Source of the DNA: a virus
DNA: 25,899 bases
Strand: one strand, 5' to 3'
Virus record (IMG/VR): IMGVR_UViG_3300044675_000271
Location: 1-25,899 of that record
The notes under the pieces were generated by a model. It saw only the letters and a list, made by a program, of their open reading frames with translations, was not told where the DNA came from and ran no database searches. Below, one piece after another: positions 1 through 7,291 of the stretch. The position numbers and the translations under genes were made by a program. The first letter of the stretch is position 1; each line of letters opens with the position of its first letter.

Positions 1-318
1 AAATTGACTCGGCGCTTGCATATTAGCTATGCCTTCTTGCGCTCTGGTCTGCATGGGCTGAAAACCTGCAATACCTTTGCTTGGGTCGTAGGAAGTTTGG
101 TTTCCTTGCGCGTCATATGTACCGCCATACGCTTTGTATGGTTGGAAGCCAGTTATGTCAAAACCCCCTCCCTCAGTGGGAGTGCCTTGGAACAATTGCT
201 TTTGAGTCGCACCAAGCATTGTCTCCACATACGGCTGCGCATACTCAGGGATGTTTGTCTGATAACTTGTAGATGTGGTTTGTGTTGGGCCACCACCGCC
301 GCCGCCGCCGAATGACAT
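1..318 (-). CDS. Gly-rich virion-associated protein (N-terminal part, runs off window)
   Basis: The gene starts at the ATG ending at 318, behind an AGGAG Shine-Dalgarno about 7 bases upstream, and stays open for 106 codons to the window edge, so the C-terminus is missing. The product begins MSF followed by seven glycines, then a Thr/Ser/Gln-rich stretch and a Tyr-rich region containing TGFQPYKAYGGTY and YDPSKGIAGFQPMQ. I recall similar starts in freshwater phage proteins located among late tail or internal virion genes. It is the last gene of this minus-strand run and lies 14 bases after the GNAT-like gene. A structural or ejected virion protein is the best guess from position and low-complexity composition; there is no enzymatic motif in the visible part. 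Confidence 0.75.
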   Translation of the reverse strand, partial: MSFGGGGGGGPTQTTSTSYQTNIPEYAQPYVETMLGATQKQLFQGTPTEGGGFDITGFQPYKAYGGTYDAQGNQTSYDPSKGIAGFQPMQTRAQEGIANMQAPSQF

Positions 319-332
319 ACTGGACTCCTAAT

Positions 333-740
333 TTATAGTTTGATACGCATGACTCGATAAGTAGTTTTCATACCCATCTTTTCATACATCGGCACTAAAT
401 TTTCTTTGCACCAACATTGCGCCGTCGTTGCTCCATGCAAGCGCATCCATGCCTTAGCTTCTTCAAATACGTTCTCACGGACAATCCCTTTGCCGCCCAT
501 TAAATTAACATGAGCTACTCTTTTGCGTGGATAGTCCATAAACTCAACCGTCACTGCGCCCGTAATGCCTTCATCTGGCTCGTTCCACACTAACAAAAAA
601 GTACGGCCTGTACGAACTGAATACTCAACCTGTTCAATCGTAATCTCTTCTGGATCAAGGTCAATAGCTTTTTGAAGTAAAGGCGCAGCAATAGGCCATA
701 CCTGTGGCAACTCGTTTGGGTGAACTTGGTAGAGCGGCAT
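333..740 (-). CDS. GNAT-like acetyltransferase-fold phage protein
   Basis: The 135-residue product has the layout of a GNAT-fold protein. It has an N-terminal helical part (residues 8-45), strands around FLLVWNEP and ITGAVTVEFMDYP (48-71), a helix with EEAKAWMRLHGA (93-104), a strand with AQCWC (107-111), and a terminal NLVPMYEKMGMKTTYRVMRIKL region typical of the last GNAT helix and strand. The Gly-rich stretch LMGGKGIV (80-87) lies where the acetyl-CoA loop would be, but a classic R/Q-x-x-G-x-G/A signature is not clean, so catalysis is uncertain. Its start overlaps the stop of the upstream 654-residue gene by one base. Whether it modifies a phage or host target is unknown; it could be a fold-only structural derivative. 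Confidence 0.7.
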   Translation of the reverse strand: MPLYQVHPNELPQVWPIAAPLLQKAIDLDPEEITIEQVEYSVRTGRTFLLVWNEPDEGITGAVTVEFMDYPRKRVAHVNLMGGKGIVRENVFEEAKAWMRLHGATTAQCWCKENLVPMYEKMGMKTTYRVMRIKL

Positions 741-2704
741 TATTTGGGCATGAATTTGTTAGGGTTGATCTGTTTACCTTGCTTTGGATTACCTGTACGT
801 GCCTTACGCACGTCGTTCATCATTTTGTGGAGTTTCTTTGCGCCCGCTTCTGTTGAGCCATTACCAAGGTGAGACACCACGTCGGCTGGAATTACGAACT
901 CTCCGTCAGCCAGACGAGCAGGCTGCTTACCTGCGATTGTGGCAGGAATATTGTCAGACATGCCATCGCCCGGGCCTTTTAAAAGCCTAGGGTTTCCGCC
1001 AGCAGCATAACCACCAAGAGAAGTAATACCGCCACCTGCCATTTTTTGCCCGCCTAAAAGACCCATAAGTGAGGACATTCCCTGTTGTGGATTACCGCCA
1101 AAAGTTGTGCCTTTCATAGAAGAAAGATCTTGTGGTTCAGGCCGTTCTATAAAAGGAAATGGCCCTTGAGGAGCGCCAAGACCCGGGGTTGATGAGGCTT
1201 GATACGGTTGCATACGTCGAGCTTGATCCGCAACAAGGCTTGGGTTTGATGTGACTTGTGGCGCGTTGTTGTTTCCTGCAAACCCCCCATTGTTTTGAAA
1301 AGGATATGTTGCGCCACCACCATTACCGCCGCCGTAACCCTCACCACCTAAATTGAGGGGAATATGCAAGTCTAAGTTACCGCTTCCGGTAACACCGCCA
1401 TCAGCATATCTTTTTGAATGTATAACGCCGCCTTGCGCAGCTTCAGTTGTTTTGGGAGACTCGTCGCTTGCCTTTATGGTCACGGGAACCATATTAAGTT
1501 TTCCCATGGGGGTTGGACGTTTCATGCCGGGGACTTGCAGGTTGGCGCGTTTGTTTACTTTTGCCATGCGAACTTGTGCGGCGGTAAGTGGATCAAGAGA
1601 CCGAGTATCTGGATCAGTATCAAAAACAATGCCCGGATCTCCACGTTCTGCTGGGGGAGCCTTAGTTTGCGTCATCTTTTCATAGTAATCTAATTGTTTA
1701 GATAGATCTCCACCTCTTCTATAGGAAGCGATGCCGCCAGACGCCATGTTGTACGCCTTGGGTGTATATTGATAGTCTTGTGGGTCAGCCTGCCGTCCTT
1801 TAAAATCAGACGACATCTTGTATTTAGTCAAAATACCATCGTAGGGTTTTTTCTCTGGCTGGTCTTCTGGATCAAACAAACCTAATTTTTGTGCTACTCC
1901 ATATGCACCAATAGCGGTTTTGAACGGGTTTTTATCCATCCAATCTAAGGCATCGCCAATACCTTTCATAAACCCAGATTGTGGAGTAGCAGAAGCTGGG
2001 GCGGTGCTGCTGCTCAAAGGAGATGAGTAATTTAACCCTTGGCTCATAGAATATTGATTCGGCCCAGCCAGTTGGTCTGGAGTAAGTGTTCTGCTGATGC
2101 CTGTACTTCCTCCTTGTTCTAAACCGCCCGCGCCACCCAAATCCATAGAACGAGCATTTTGATTTAAGTTTTGATATAGCGGGTTTTGAGATCCAGTAAC
2201 TTCAGCAGGGGGAGGATTCATCATGCTACCCTGCCCTGTATATGCTGTTACTTCAGCGGGAGGGGCAGCAGAACTTGCTCTAGCCATTTCTTGACCGCGT
2301 TGAATTGCTTCAATCTCGGCTTGCGAGAACCCTTGCCGCGCAACCTCTGCTTGTTGCTGAGCAATCTGAGCCGCGTTAGCGCTTTCTGCCCCTGCAACAG
2401 ATTCAATACCAGCCGCAGCAGTTTCAGCAGCAGGCGCAGCGCCAGCCCCAATTTCAGCCCCCAAAATACCAGCAGTTTCAGCAGCAGGTGCAATACTAGC
2501 TCCGACTTCAGCGCCCAAAATACCAGCGTTTGATGCAGTAGAGGCAACAGTGGCGGCTTCAGCAGCGGCGGCGGCGGCGGCGGCGGCTTCAGCAGCGGCG
2601 GCGGCTTCGGCAACAGCGGCGGCAGTGGCAGCGGCTTCGGCAATCGCAATAGCTTCAGCGGCAGCGGCGGCTTCAGCCATGGTAAACGCGGCAATCATTG
2701 GCAT
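740..2704 (-). CDS. Large Ala/Gly-rich probable internal virion protein
   Basis: This 654-residue product starts at an ATG 7 bases after a good AAGGAG. Residues 1-60 are almost entirely Ala with regularly placed Glu, an uninterrupted helix-former. Residues of about 60-95 carry two tandem 18-residue repeats containing GILGAE. The middle is Gln/Pro/Ser/Gly-rich with a short GIGDALDWMDKNPFKTAIGAYG segment near 248-270. MASGGIASYRRGGD, MAGGG and GGYAAGG motifs recur, and the last 85 residues form a conserved-looking block with PGDGMSDNIPA, RLADGEFVIPADVVSHLGNGS and KKLHKMM. I recall this terminal block in many phage proteins of unknown role. Late position, size and low complexity suggest an ejected or internal virion protein. 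The MASGG motif also occurs in the small proteins at 17967-18878. Confidence 0.8.
   Translation of the reverse strand: MPMIAAFTMAEAAAAAEAIAIAEAAATAAAVAEAAAAAEAAAAAAAAAEAATVASTASNAGILGAEVGASIAPAAETAGILGAEIGAGAAPAAETAAAGIESVAGAESANAAQIAQQQAEVARQGFSQAEIEAIQRGQEMARASSAAPPAEVTAYTGQGSMMNPPPAEVTGSQNPLYQNLNQNARSMDLGGAGGLEQGGSTGISRTLTPDQLAGPNQYSMSQGLNYSSPLSSSTAPASATPQSGFMKGIGDALDWMDKNPFKTAIGAYGVAQKLGLFDPEDQPEKKPYDGILTKYKMSSDFKGRQADPQDYQYTPKAYNMASGGIASYRRGGDLSKQLDYYEKMTQTKAPPAERGDPGIVFDTDPDTRSLDPLTAAQVRMAKVNKRANLQVPGMKRPTPMGKLNMVPVTIKASDESPKTTEAAQGGVIHSKRYADGGVTGSGNLDLHIPLNLGGEGYGGGNGGGATYPFQNNGGFAGNNNAPQVTSNPSLVADQARRMQPYQASSTPGLGAPQGPFPFIERPEPQDLSSMKGTTFGGNPQQGMSSLMGLLGGQKMAGGGITSLGGYAAGGNPRLLKGPGDGMSDNIPATIAGKQPARLADGEFVIPADVVSHLGNGSTEAGAKKLHKMMNDVRKARTGNPKQGKQINPNKFMPK
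2420..2527 (-). repeat. Two tandem 54-bp repeats in the 654-residue gene
   Basis: Units 2420-2473 and 2474-2527 share the same first 15 bases and the same last 13 bases (CCAAAATACCAGC on the plus strand), with scattered differences between. Each encodes an 18-residue unit of the form GILGAE-x-GA-x-x-APAAETA, in frame, so this is an internal duplication of the coding sequence. Confidence 0.85.
2565..2587 (-). repeat. GCC/GGC trinucleotide tract coding poly-Ala
   Basis: A run of GCG/GGC triplets on the plus strand encodes consecutive Ala on the minus strand, within a wider Ala/Glu-coding region at about 2535-2690. Such a tract can change length by slippage without changing frame. Confidence 0.8.
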
Positions 2705-2708
2705 AGTA

Positions 2709-3050
2709 TTACTCCTTAATTTTGGGTGACTCTAGGCCTGTCCCACGCAGATTGTGTAAGCAGCAGAGCATAACGTCATCAGTCAGTGCCATGAATTGAT
2801 GTTTTTTGCCAGCCGGAATGGTGATTACAGCAGGTGCTGTGTATTGTCCAAGAATCTCGCCATCTTGCCAAGCCTCGACTGTTCCACGTGAAACAATGGT
2901 AGCGTGGTCGTGTTCATGGACATGCTGAGATATGACAGTATTTACCTTCTCCAACCTGTACGACCGGATCCAGATGTCGTCAACTTCGTTAAACTCTACA
3001 TAATCGAGTGGAATCTGCTTGTAGTTAGGGTTTGTTTCTGGGTTGGTCAT
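2709..3050 (-). CDS. Cupin-domain protein
   Basis: The 113-residue product is a single cupin (RmlC-like double-stranded beta-helix) domain. Motif 1 is seen as HVHEHDHATIVSRG (43-56), giving several candidate metal-binding histidines (H43, H45, H47, H49). Motif 2 is seen as PAVITIPAGKKHQFMAL (73-89) with H84 as the expected last ligand, and CLHN follows at 97-100. Length is typical for a one-domain cupin. Its start overlaps the stop of the upstream gene by 4 bases (ATGA). It lies among virion genes, so it could be a small virion component or an auxiliary metabolic protein. The substrate cannot be inferred; the metal-binding residues look intact. Confidence 0.85.
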   Translation of the reverse strand: MTNPETNPNYKQIPLDYVEFNEVDDIWIRSYRLEKVNTVISQHVHEHDHATIVSRGTVEAWQDGEILGQYTAPAVITIPAGKKHQFMALTDDVMLCCLHNLRGTGLESPKIKE

Positions 3051-3361
3051 ACTTTGATCTTTAGCACATTTGAGGCAGAAGTGTCGTAATAGATGTCGCC
3101 CTTACGAAGATTGGCAAGGTCTGCTTGAGTTGGTAGGCTAACTTTGGTTGCGCCGGGGGTTGTTAAATCTGGCTGTGCGCAAGTTAATGCGGTTACAACA
3201 TCGGTAGTTCCAACGCCTTGAGAGGCAAACACAGCGGGAGAGGCGTTGTCTAGTTGATTAAAGTACAGGCGCAGCACATTGATAAGCTGCTCCATGTATT
3301 GCCGGTCATACTGATTGGGCGCTGCTGGTAAGCGGGGTTGTGTTGCGGTTTTTAATCCCAT
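3047..3361 (-). CDS. Conserved phage virion-associated protein
   Basis: The 104-residue product has a Pro-rich start (RLPAAPNQYDRQYMEQL, 10-26), then an amphipathic helix NVLRLYFNQLDN (28-39), and ends in RKGDIYYDTSASNVLKIKV, a short beta-like tail. I recall the helix pattern in small proteins placed next to the large tail protein in phages of this type. It starts 2 bases after the stop of the 747-residue tail gene and overlaps the cupin start by 4 bases. No membrane segment or signal is visible. A tail-associated role is inferred from position only. Confidence 0.7.
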   Translation of the reverse strand: MGLKTATQPRLPAAPNQYDRQYMEQLINVLRLYFNQLDNASPAVFASQGVGTTDVVTALTCAQPDLTTPGATKVSLPTQADLANLRKGDIYYDTSASNVLKIKV

Positions 3362-3363
3362 GC

Positions 3364-5607
3364 TTATCTCCTACCGTCAGGTCTGATGTCAATACGCGGT
3401 ACGCCCAACTGCCACTGGACACCAATCTCATCTGAGCTTACCTTGAACGCCATTTGACGACCACGAATTCTGACATACACCTGCTGGGTAAACTGCTGTA
3501 TTTCATAGGTTCTGGTGTTTTGGTAGTTCTGCGCACTGACAACATCTGGGTTGTTAGAACTGCCATATGGCGCACCGGGGTTGGCGCGGGGGAGTACCGT
3601 AAACATGGCAGTCGGCGCATTTACATCCGACCCATCAAAGCTTAAGTCAGGAATCAAGCGCCACACAAACCCAAAGTTGTGTCCGTCTCCGATGTCAAAG
3701 TCAGATGAGGTTACCTGCGCCACAATAGGGTTTGGTGGATTGACTGTGCCGTCGTCTACCCCATTTTCATGGTACACAAGTAGCGTGTTTGTACTGCCGC
3801 CAGCTACACCGTAGGTTGCTGCCATAGGATAAGCGCGTAATGCGCTGTCCAGCCATGCAGTGCGCCCTTGAAATGCCGTGCCGGTGTAGTTAACCCAGTC
3901 GCCGTAATACCAGACGTTATCCAAGTGGTTATAAATAACATAGCGGTCAATTACGTCGGAATCGGCAGAGCAATACTGCCACCACACCTCGTTGTAACCC
4001 TCGTTGGTTCCCGCCATAAACTGAAAAGATTGAGTTAAATTTATGTCGTTGTAGACATACTGGCGCAAAGTACATGGCAGCGTTTGAACGCGACCTGAGT
4101 ACATGTAGAACTTGTCCGTACCCATCCAGTACGAGATGTTGTTAGCGGTTGCTATTGCATTTGGCCCAACAATAGATATGTTGTTGCCCAAAATCTGAAA
4201 GCTCCAGACATAAGGTGGGCCAAGGTACTGCATAGAATAAATGGCAGAGTCCGTCAACACCAAAATCTCTTGGCGGGTCTGTATGGCTGTAATAATTTGC
4301 GAGCCATCACTTAAACGGAAGCTACCTGCTTGATTTGTAATAGCTGGCAACCATGTGGCAAAACTCTCTTGGTCAGACCAACGAATAAGCAAAGGATCTT
4401 GGACGGCACTGCCGTAGTCATTAACGCCAAAAGCAAGGACAAACCTCGAAGCATCTGACACCATGACAAAATTGGCAACTGTTGGGCATGAGGCATCTGT
4501 GGTAATTGTTCCCGATTTGGTGACAATTGAGGTGCTTGGGCCAAGATACTGACCTCGGTTAAACGTGTTAGCCGACGCAGAGTTTGCCCAGTAATACAGC
4601 GCACCGCCACGAGCGTTGAAGATCAAGTCCTCGCCAAAGGTTGACTGGCTCCATGTGCGAAGCTGTTGACCAATACCTTGACCGGCGGGAGCCGAAACAC
4701 CCCAACCAGTAAAGCTGGTGGACTGAACAACTGCTGCGTTGTCTGCATGAGAGGCGGCTGCGCCGGAGCCTGTGCCACTTAATCCACGAACACACCCCAA
4801 AAATTGAGTTGAATTTTTACTCGTATAAGAAATATTTTCTGAGTCAATTAAGATGTTTCCCGCCGCTGCAAACGCACTTGCATCATCCACCGTGATTGTG
4901 GTAACGGAATTATTTATAGCCCCATCAAGTTGGTTTGTTGCCGTACCGGGGATAACGCCGCCCCAAGTACCCGCGCCCCAGCCCACGTTCTGGGTATAGA
5001 CGGCATTACCTGTTGTGATTTGATAAGCGGCAATAACTGACGCACCGCCATTGCCCGAGTCGCCTGCGGTTGCTGCGACTGAAGACGTTATGGTGTACTG
5101 GTTAGAGCTTAGATAAGTGATCTGAAACTCAGCGTTCAGTATCGTGGCTGTGATGTTGCCACCCAAAGAAACCGCTCCGCTGTAAGTTACAAAGTCGCCA
5201 GTTTGCGCACCATGTCCGGCATCGGTAACTGTAATTGTTGTTGAACCGGTAGAAGCAGCAAAGGTGGCCTCACCTGCGGTAGTTGTATTGCGCAGCGGGG
5301 TTACATCATAGTAAAAGCCGTTTACACCACTCTGAATATAGTATTTTAAGTTTGTTCCCAGCGCCAACAAGTTGTAACCTGTTAAATTGAGCCAATTCCA
5401 TAACGCACGACAGACACCCCAAAGCGTACCTGTGGTTGGTTTTAACGCAGAAAAATTTGTCCCCGTATCTTTATCCCAGCCGCCAACCTTCTCAGGCATA
5501 CCTGAGCGGAACCGAATCTTGTTGGATGCGTAATACCCGCCCTCATTGGCATACGAGGTGCTTTCTCTGTTTACACCCGGGCGAAGCTGAAGTTTTTGTA
5601 AGGGCAT
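3364..5607 (-). CDS. Large tail protein, nozzle/stabilisation-like
   Basis: The 747-residue product begins MPLQKLQLRPGVNRESTSYANEGGYYASNKIRFRSG-type sequence (residues 1-36) followed by PEKVGGW. This start is characteristic of large tail proteins in podovirus-like environmental phages, comparable in place and size to packaged-DNA stabilisation or nozzle proteins. Residues of about 227-297 hold an inserted beta module (VTTITVDDASAFAAAG, then IDSENISYTS and GCVRGLSGTGSGAAASH) that also occurs in the gene at 16532. A second Ig-like stretch lies at 113-185. The remaining body is rich in aromatic strands such as WWQYCSADSDVIDRYVIYNH, as in propeller-like nozzles. It lies directly after the endolysin gene. 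The nozzle assignment is inferred from length and position. Confidence 0.8.
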   Translation of the reverse strand: MPLQKLQLRPGVNRESTSYANEGGYYASNKIRFRSGMPEKVGGWDKDTGTNFSALKPTTGTLWGVCRALWNWLNLTGYNLLALGTNLKYYIQSGVNGFYYDVTPLRNTTTAGEATFAASTGSTTITVTDAGHGAQTGDFVTYSGAVSLGGNITATILNAEFQITYLSSNQYTITSSVAATAGDSGNGGASVIAAYQITTGNAVYTQNVGWGAGTWGGVIPGTATNQLDGAINNSVTTITVDDASAFAAAGNILIDSENISYTSKNSTQFLGCVRGLSGTGSGAAASHADNAAVVQSTSFTGWGVSAPAGQGIGQQLRTWSQSTFGEDLIFNARGGALYYWANSASANTFNRGQYLGPSTSIVTKSGTITTDASCPTVANFVMVSDASRFVLAFGVNDYGSAVQDPLLIRWSDQESFATWLPAITNQAGSFRLSDGSQIITAIQTRQEILVLTDSAIYSMQYLGPPYVWSFQILGNNISIVGPNAIATANNISYWMGTDKFYMYSGRVQTLPCTLRQYVYNDINLTQSFQFMAGTNEGYNEVWWQYCSADSDVIDRYVIYNHLDNVWYYGDWVNYTGTAFQGRTAWLDSALRAYPMAATYGVAGGSTNTLLVYHENGVDDGTVNPPNPIVAQVTSSDFDIGDGHNFGFVWRLIPDLSFDGSDVNAPTAMFTVLPRANPGAPYGSSNNPDVVSAQNYQNTRTYEIQQFTQQVYVRIRGRQMAFKVSSDEIGVQWQLGVPRIDIRPDGRR

Positions 5608-5609
5608 GG

Positions 5610-5951
5610 TTAACCTACATTGCGCTCAAAATGAGGGCAATCAACAAGGGACTTGAAGTTACCGCCCCAACGGTTTTTAGGATGCAGAGTCTCCCAATAT
5701 GCACCTAGAGGGGCAAGGATGCCTTTGTCCCAAATGATCTTTCCGTCCTTGAAAAAGTTCAAGTCTATGGCGCAGCGCTTTAGATGAATGGAATTCATTG
5801 TCTTGGAACGACCCGTCTTGAAATAAATGGCTTGCTGCTCGGGAGTACGGGCAAGTTCCCCGCCGGTCACCACGAATCCTTGATCTGTAGCGTACTGGAT
5901 TAGCTTACACATGTCCAGCAAGAATGCAGCTTGTTCGGTGCTTAAGCTCAT
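5610..5951 (-). CDS. Endolysin, M15-family peptidase
   Basis: The 113-residue protein matches compact M15-type peptidoglycan peptidases (L-Ala-D-Glu or DD-peptidase type), which cut peptide stems of the cell wall at lysis. The zinc site is visible: H56 and D63 in SIHLKRCAIDLNFF (54-67, H-x6-D) and H107 in DCPHFE, with an acidic residue D104 three positions before it where the catalytic acid is expected. GELARTPEQQ (31-40) and WGGNF (95-99) are also typical. There is no signal peptide, so release through the adjacent holin is expected. The start overlaps the holin stop (ATGA). No cell-wall-binding domain is present. Confidence 0.9.
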   Translation of the reverse strand: MSLSTEQAAFLLDMCKLIQYATDQGFVVTGGELARTPEQQAIYFKTGRSKTMNSIHLKRCAIDLNFFKDGKIIWDKGILAPLGAYWETLHPKNRWGGNFKSLVDCPHFERNVG

Positions 5952-6457
5952 TTTTTCCTCATATCTGCAAGTTTTTCAATTGTGCGCCCGCCAAAGTAAG
6001 CGCCCATAATTAGCATACCCCAGTTACCCAGCAAGGTTACGTAAGATTCATTGGCGTTATAGCCATACGCAGACATCATGGCAAACAGGAAATACCCCAA
6101 AAAAATGGCAATAAGTGACATAGGGCGTATGTTTTTAGACAGCCAAGAGTCACTGGACATATCAGCTTGCCAGCGGTCAGTTACGTTGTCAGCGTCACTC
6201 TGAGCGGCTTTTGCCAGTAAATCCAATTCCGCCAATTCCATCTTGGCCTTCTCAATGCCCAGTTCAAGCAGGCGCTCTTCATGGGCAAATTGCAACTCCC
6301 GCAGCTTAGATACATCTTCTGGAGTTGGATTGTCAGGAATCTTTACGCCAAGCGTTTTTTCAACCACCTCTTTGCCTTTGGCTTGGATGGCAGACGACAG
6401 TAACCCCAACCCGTTTTGGGCTAGGCTACCGAGGAGGGATGCGACTATTGGAATCAT
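5948..6457 (-). CDS. Holin, three-transmembrane (Holin_3TMs-like)
   Basis: I place the start at the ATG ending at 6457 (MIPIVASLLG), which has AAAGGA about 8 bases upstream; a longer reading from a TTG at 6475 would swallow that site. The 169-residue product has a hydrophobic N-terminal segment (2-24) and a charged helical middle (45-95). Two strong membrane segments follow, at about 112-132 (RPMSLIAIFLGYFLFAMMSA) and 139-157, and the protein ends YFGGRTIEKLADMRKK. The NIRP...GGRTIEK pattern is that of the 3TM holin family. It precedes the M15 endolysin with a 4-base overlap, a normal holin-endolysin pair; its job is to permeabilise the inner membrane and release the endolysin. Confidence 0.88.
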   Translation of the reverse strand: MIPIVASLLGSLAQNGLGLLSSAIQAKGKEVVEKTLGVKIPDNPTPEDVSKLRELQFAHEERLLELGIEKAKMELAELDLLAKAAQSDADNVTDRWQADMSSDSWLSKNIRPMSLIAIFLGYFLFAMMSAYGYNANESYVTLLGNWGMLIMGAYFGGRTIEKLADMRKK

Positions 6458-6731
6458 CTCTTTTTTCCTTTTCAACTTGTCTACGCAATTTTTCTACTTT
6501 TTCAATCTGCACCTTGGCATCATGCTTGGCTTCAAGGACATCCAAATACAACATCCCCAGAAGAGGTAGCAACAATACTACAAGAACACAAGCAGCAATC
6601 CAACCCACAACTATCTCCCAATCTTGTACAAGAGGCCGAGGAGCAACCACATATATAGGAGGAATAGGATAGTCACCAGCAGGTACGCCTGCCTTTCCCT
6701 TAGAAGTCTTTCTTCCTCCCTGCGTTGCCAT
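6426..6731 (-). CDS. Small membrane protein with coiled coil, lysis-associated
   Basis: The 101-residue product has a basic Gly/Lys-rich N-terminus, a Pro/Tyr-rich patch (PAGDYPIPPIYVVAPRP, 17-33), one membrane segment at about 39-63 (WEIVVGWIAACVLVVLLLPLL), and a charged C-terminal coiled coil (66-92). The positive N-terminus suggests N-in, C-out topology, which is also that of inner-membrane spanins, but the periplasmic part is short for that role. Its first 121 bases overlap the end of the upstream gene in another frame, and its last 32 overlap the holin start. Its place just before holin and endolysin suggests a lysis-module role. The function is not established. Confidence 0.72.
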   Translation of the reverse strand: MATQGGRKTSKGKAGVPAGDYPIPPIYVVAPRPLVQDWEIVVGWIAACVLVVLLLPLLGMLYLDVLEAKHDAKVQIEKVEKLRRQVEKEKRDDSNSRIPPR

Positions 6732-7186
6732 GATTCATCATCCCGTTTCTTCCTTGCTTTGTCCTGCTCTATCTTGATGACATCCCGCATATCAAACACT
6801 TTGCTATACAAAGCCCCCATCTCTTTAGGAGCGCCGTACACCATTGCTTCTCTGATCTCCGTCTCCAGCAACGCCATCTGGTCTTGTGCCATGACCCGCT
6901 TTAGGGCGGCTTCCATCAGGTTGGCATCAGGGTTGTAGACGTTTTTGCTCTTTTCTTCCTCTTCCCTTATGTGGTCGGCAAGCTGTTCTTGCAACTTGAA
7001 AAATTGAGAAAGCTGGACAACGATGTCTGCCATGACTTGGGTTTCGTCAACGGCAACGTAGGCTTCTTTCTTTTTCGCCACAGGCTTGGGGCTTGCGGTG
7101 GGCGCTGATCCGAAGAGCTTCGCCCAGAATCCTCTGACTGCTTTGACATCTGAAGCAACTTCATCAACAGTTTTCTTGATCTCCAT
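6611..7186 (-). CDS. C-terminally membrane-anchored coiled-coil protein (real start probably further upstream)
   Basis: From the first in-frame ATG (ending at 7186) the product has 191 residues. It has a Lys/Ala/Pro-rich early region (27-43), long charged helices (45-165) with a likely coiled coil, and a single C-terminal membrane segment at about 168-187 (LLVTILFLLYMWLLLGLL) ending KIGR. This looks like a tail-anchored protein of the inner membrane. Coding-like sequence continues upstream in the same frame for 31 more codons (see 7187-7284), so this start is probably internal to the original gene. It overlaps the next gene by 121 bases. A role in the lysis module is inferred from neighbours; I do not recognise an enzymatic domain. 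Confidence 0.75.
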   Translation of the reverse strand: MEIKKTVDEVASDVKAVRGFWAKLFGSAPTASPKPVAKKKEAYVAVDETQVMADIVVQLSQFFKLQEQLADHIREEEEKSKNVYNPDANLMEAALKRVMAQDQMALLETEIREAMVYGAPKEMGALYSKVFDMRDVIKIEQDKARKKRDDESWQRREEERLLRERQAYLLVTILFLLYMWLLLGLLYKIGR

Positions 7187-7284
7187 GAAAGACGTTTTAG
7201 CGTCTTTGTACAGCTTGCACCCCTGCTTGATAGCAGCGACACAGGCATTGGCGGCGAAGAGGATGCTGAGTGGGTCAATTTCAT
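7187..7284 (-). other. Missing 5' end of the 191-residue gene: ATT start or 1-base deletion
   Basis: In the frame of the downstream gene, the 31 codons from the ATT ending at 7279 read IDPLSILFAANACVAAIKQGCKLYKDAKTSF and lead directly into MEIKK. That is a plausible hydrophobic N-terminus, and I recall a similar pattern at the start of related phage proteins. No ATG, GTG or TTG lies in this frame after the upstream in-frame TGA. An ATG ending at 7284 lies one frame off; if its A-run were four instead of three bases, it would read MKIDPLS in frame. Either a rare ATT start (GGTGA about 6 bases upstream) or a one-base A-run deletion would explain this. Confidence 0.55.
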
Positions 7285-7291
7285 TTCACCG

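Noticed and set aside
2248-2694. Minus-strand Leu/Pro-rich frame of 148 codons
   Set aside because: It is a shifted reading of the Ala-coding GCN array; the Leu/Pro repeats are an artefact of the triplet tract.
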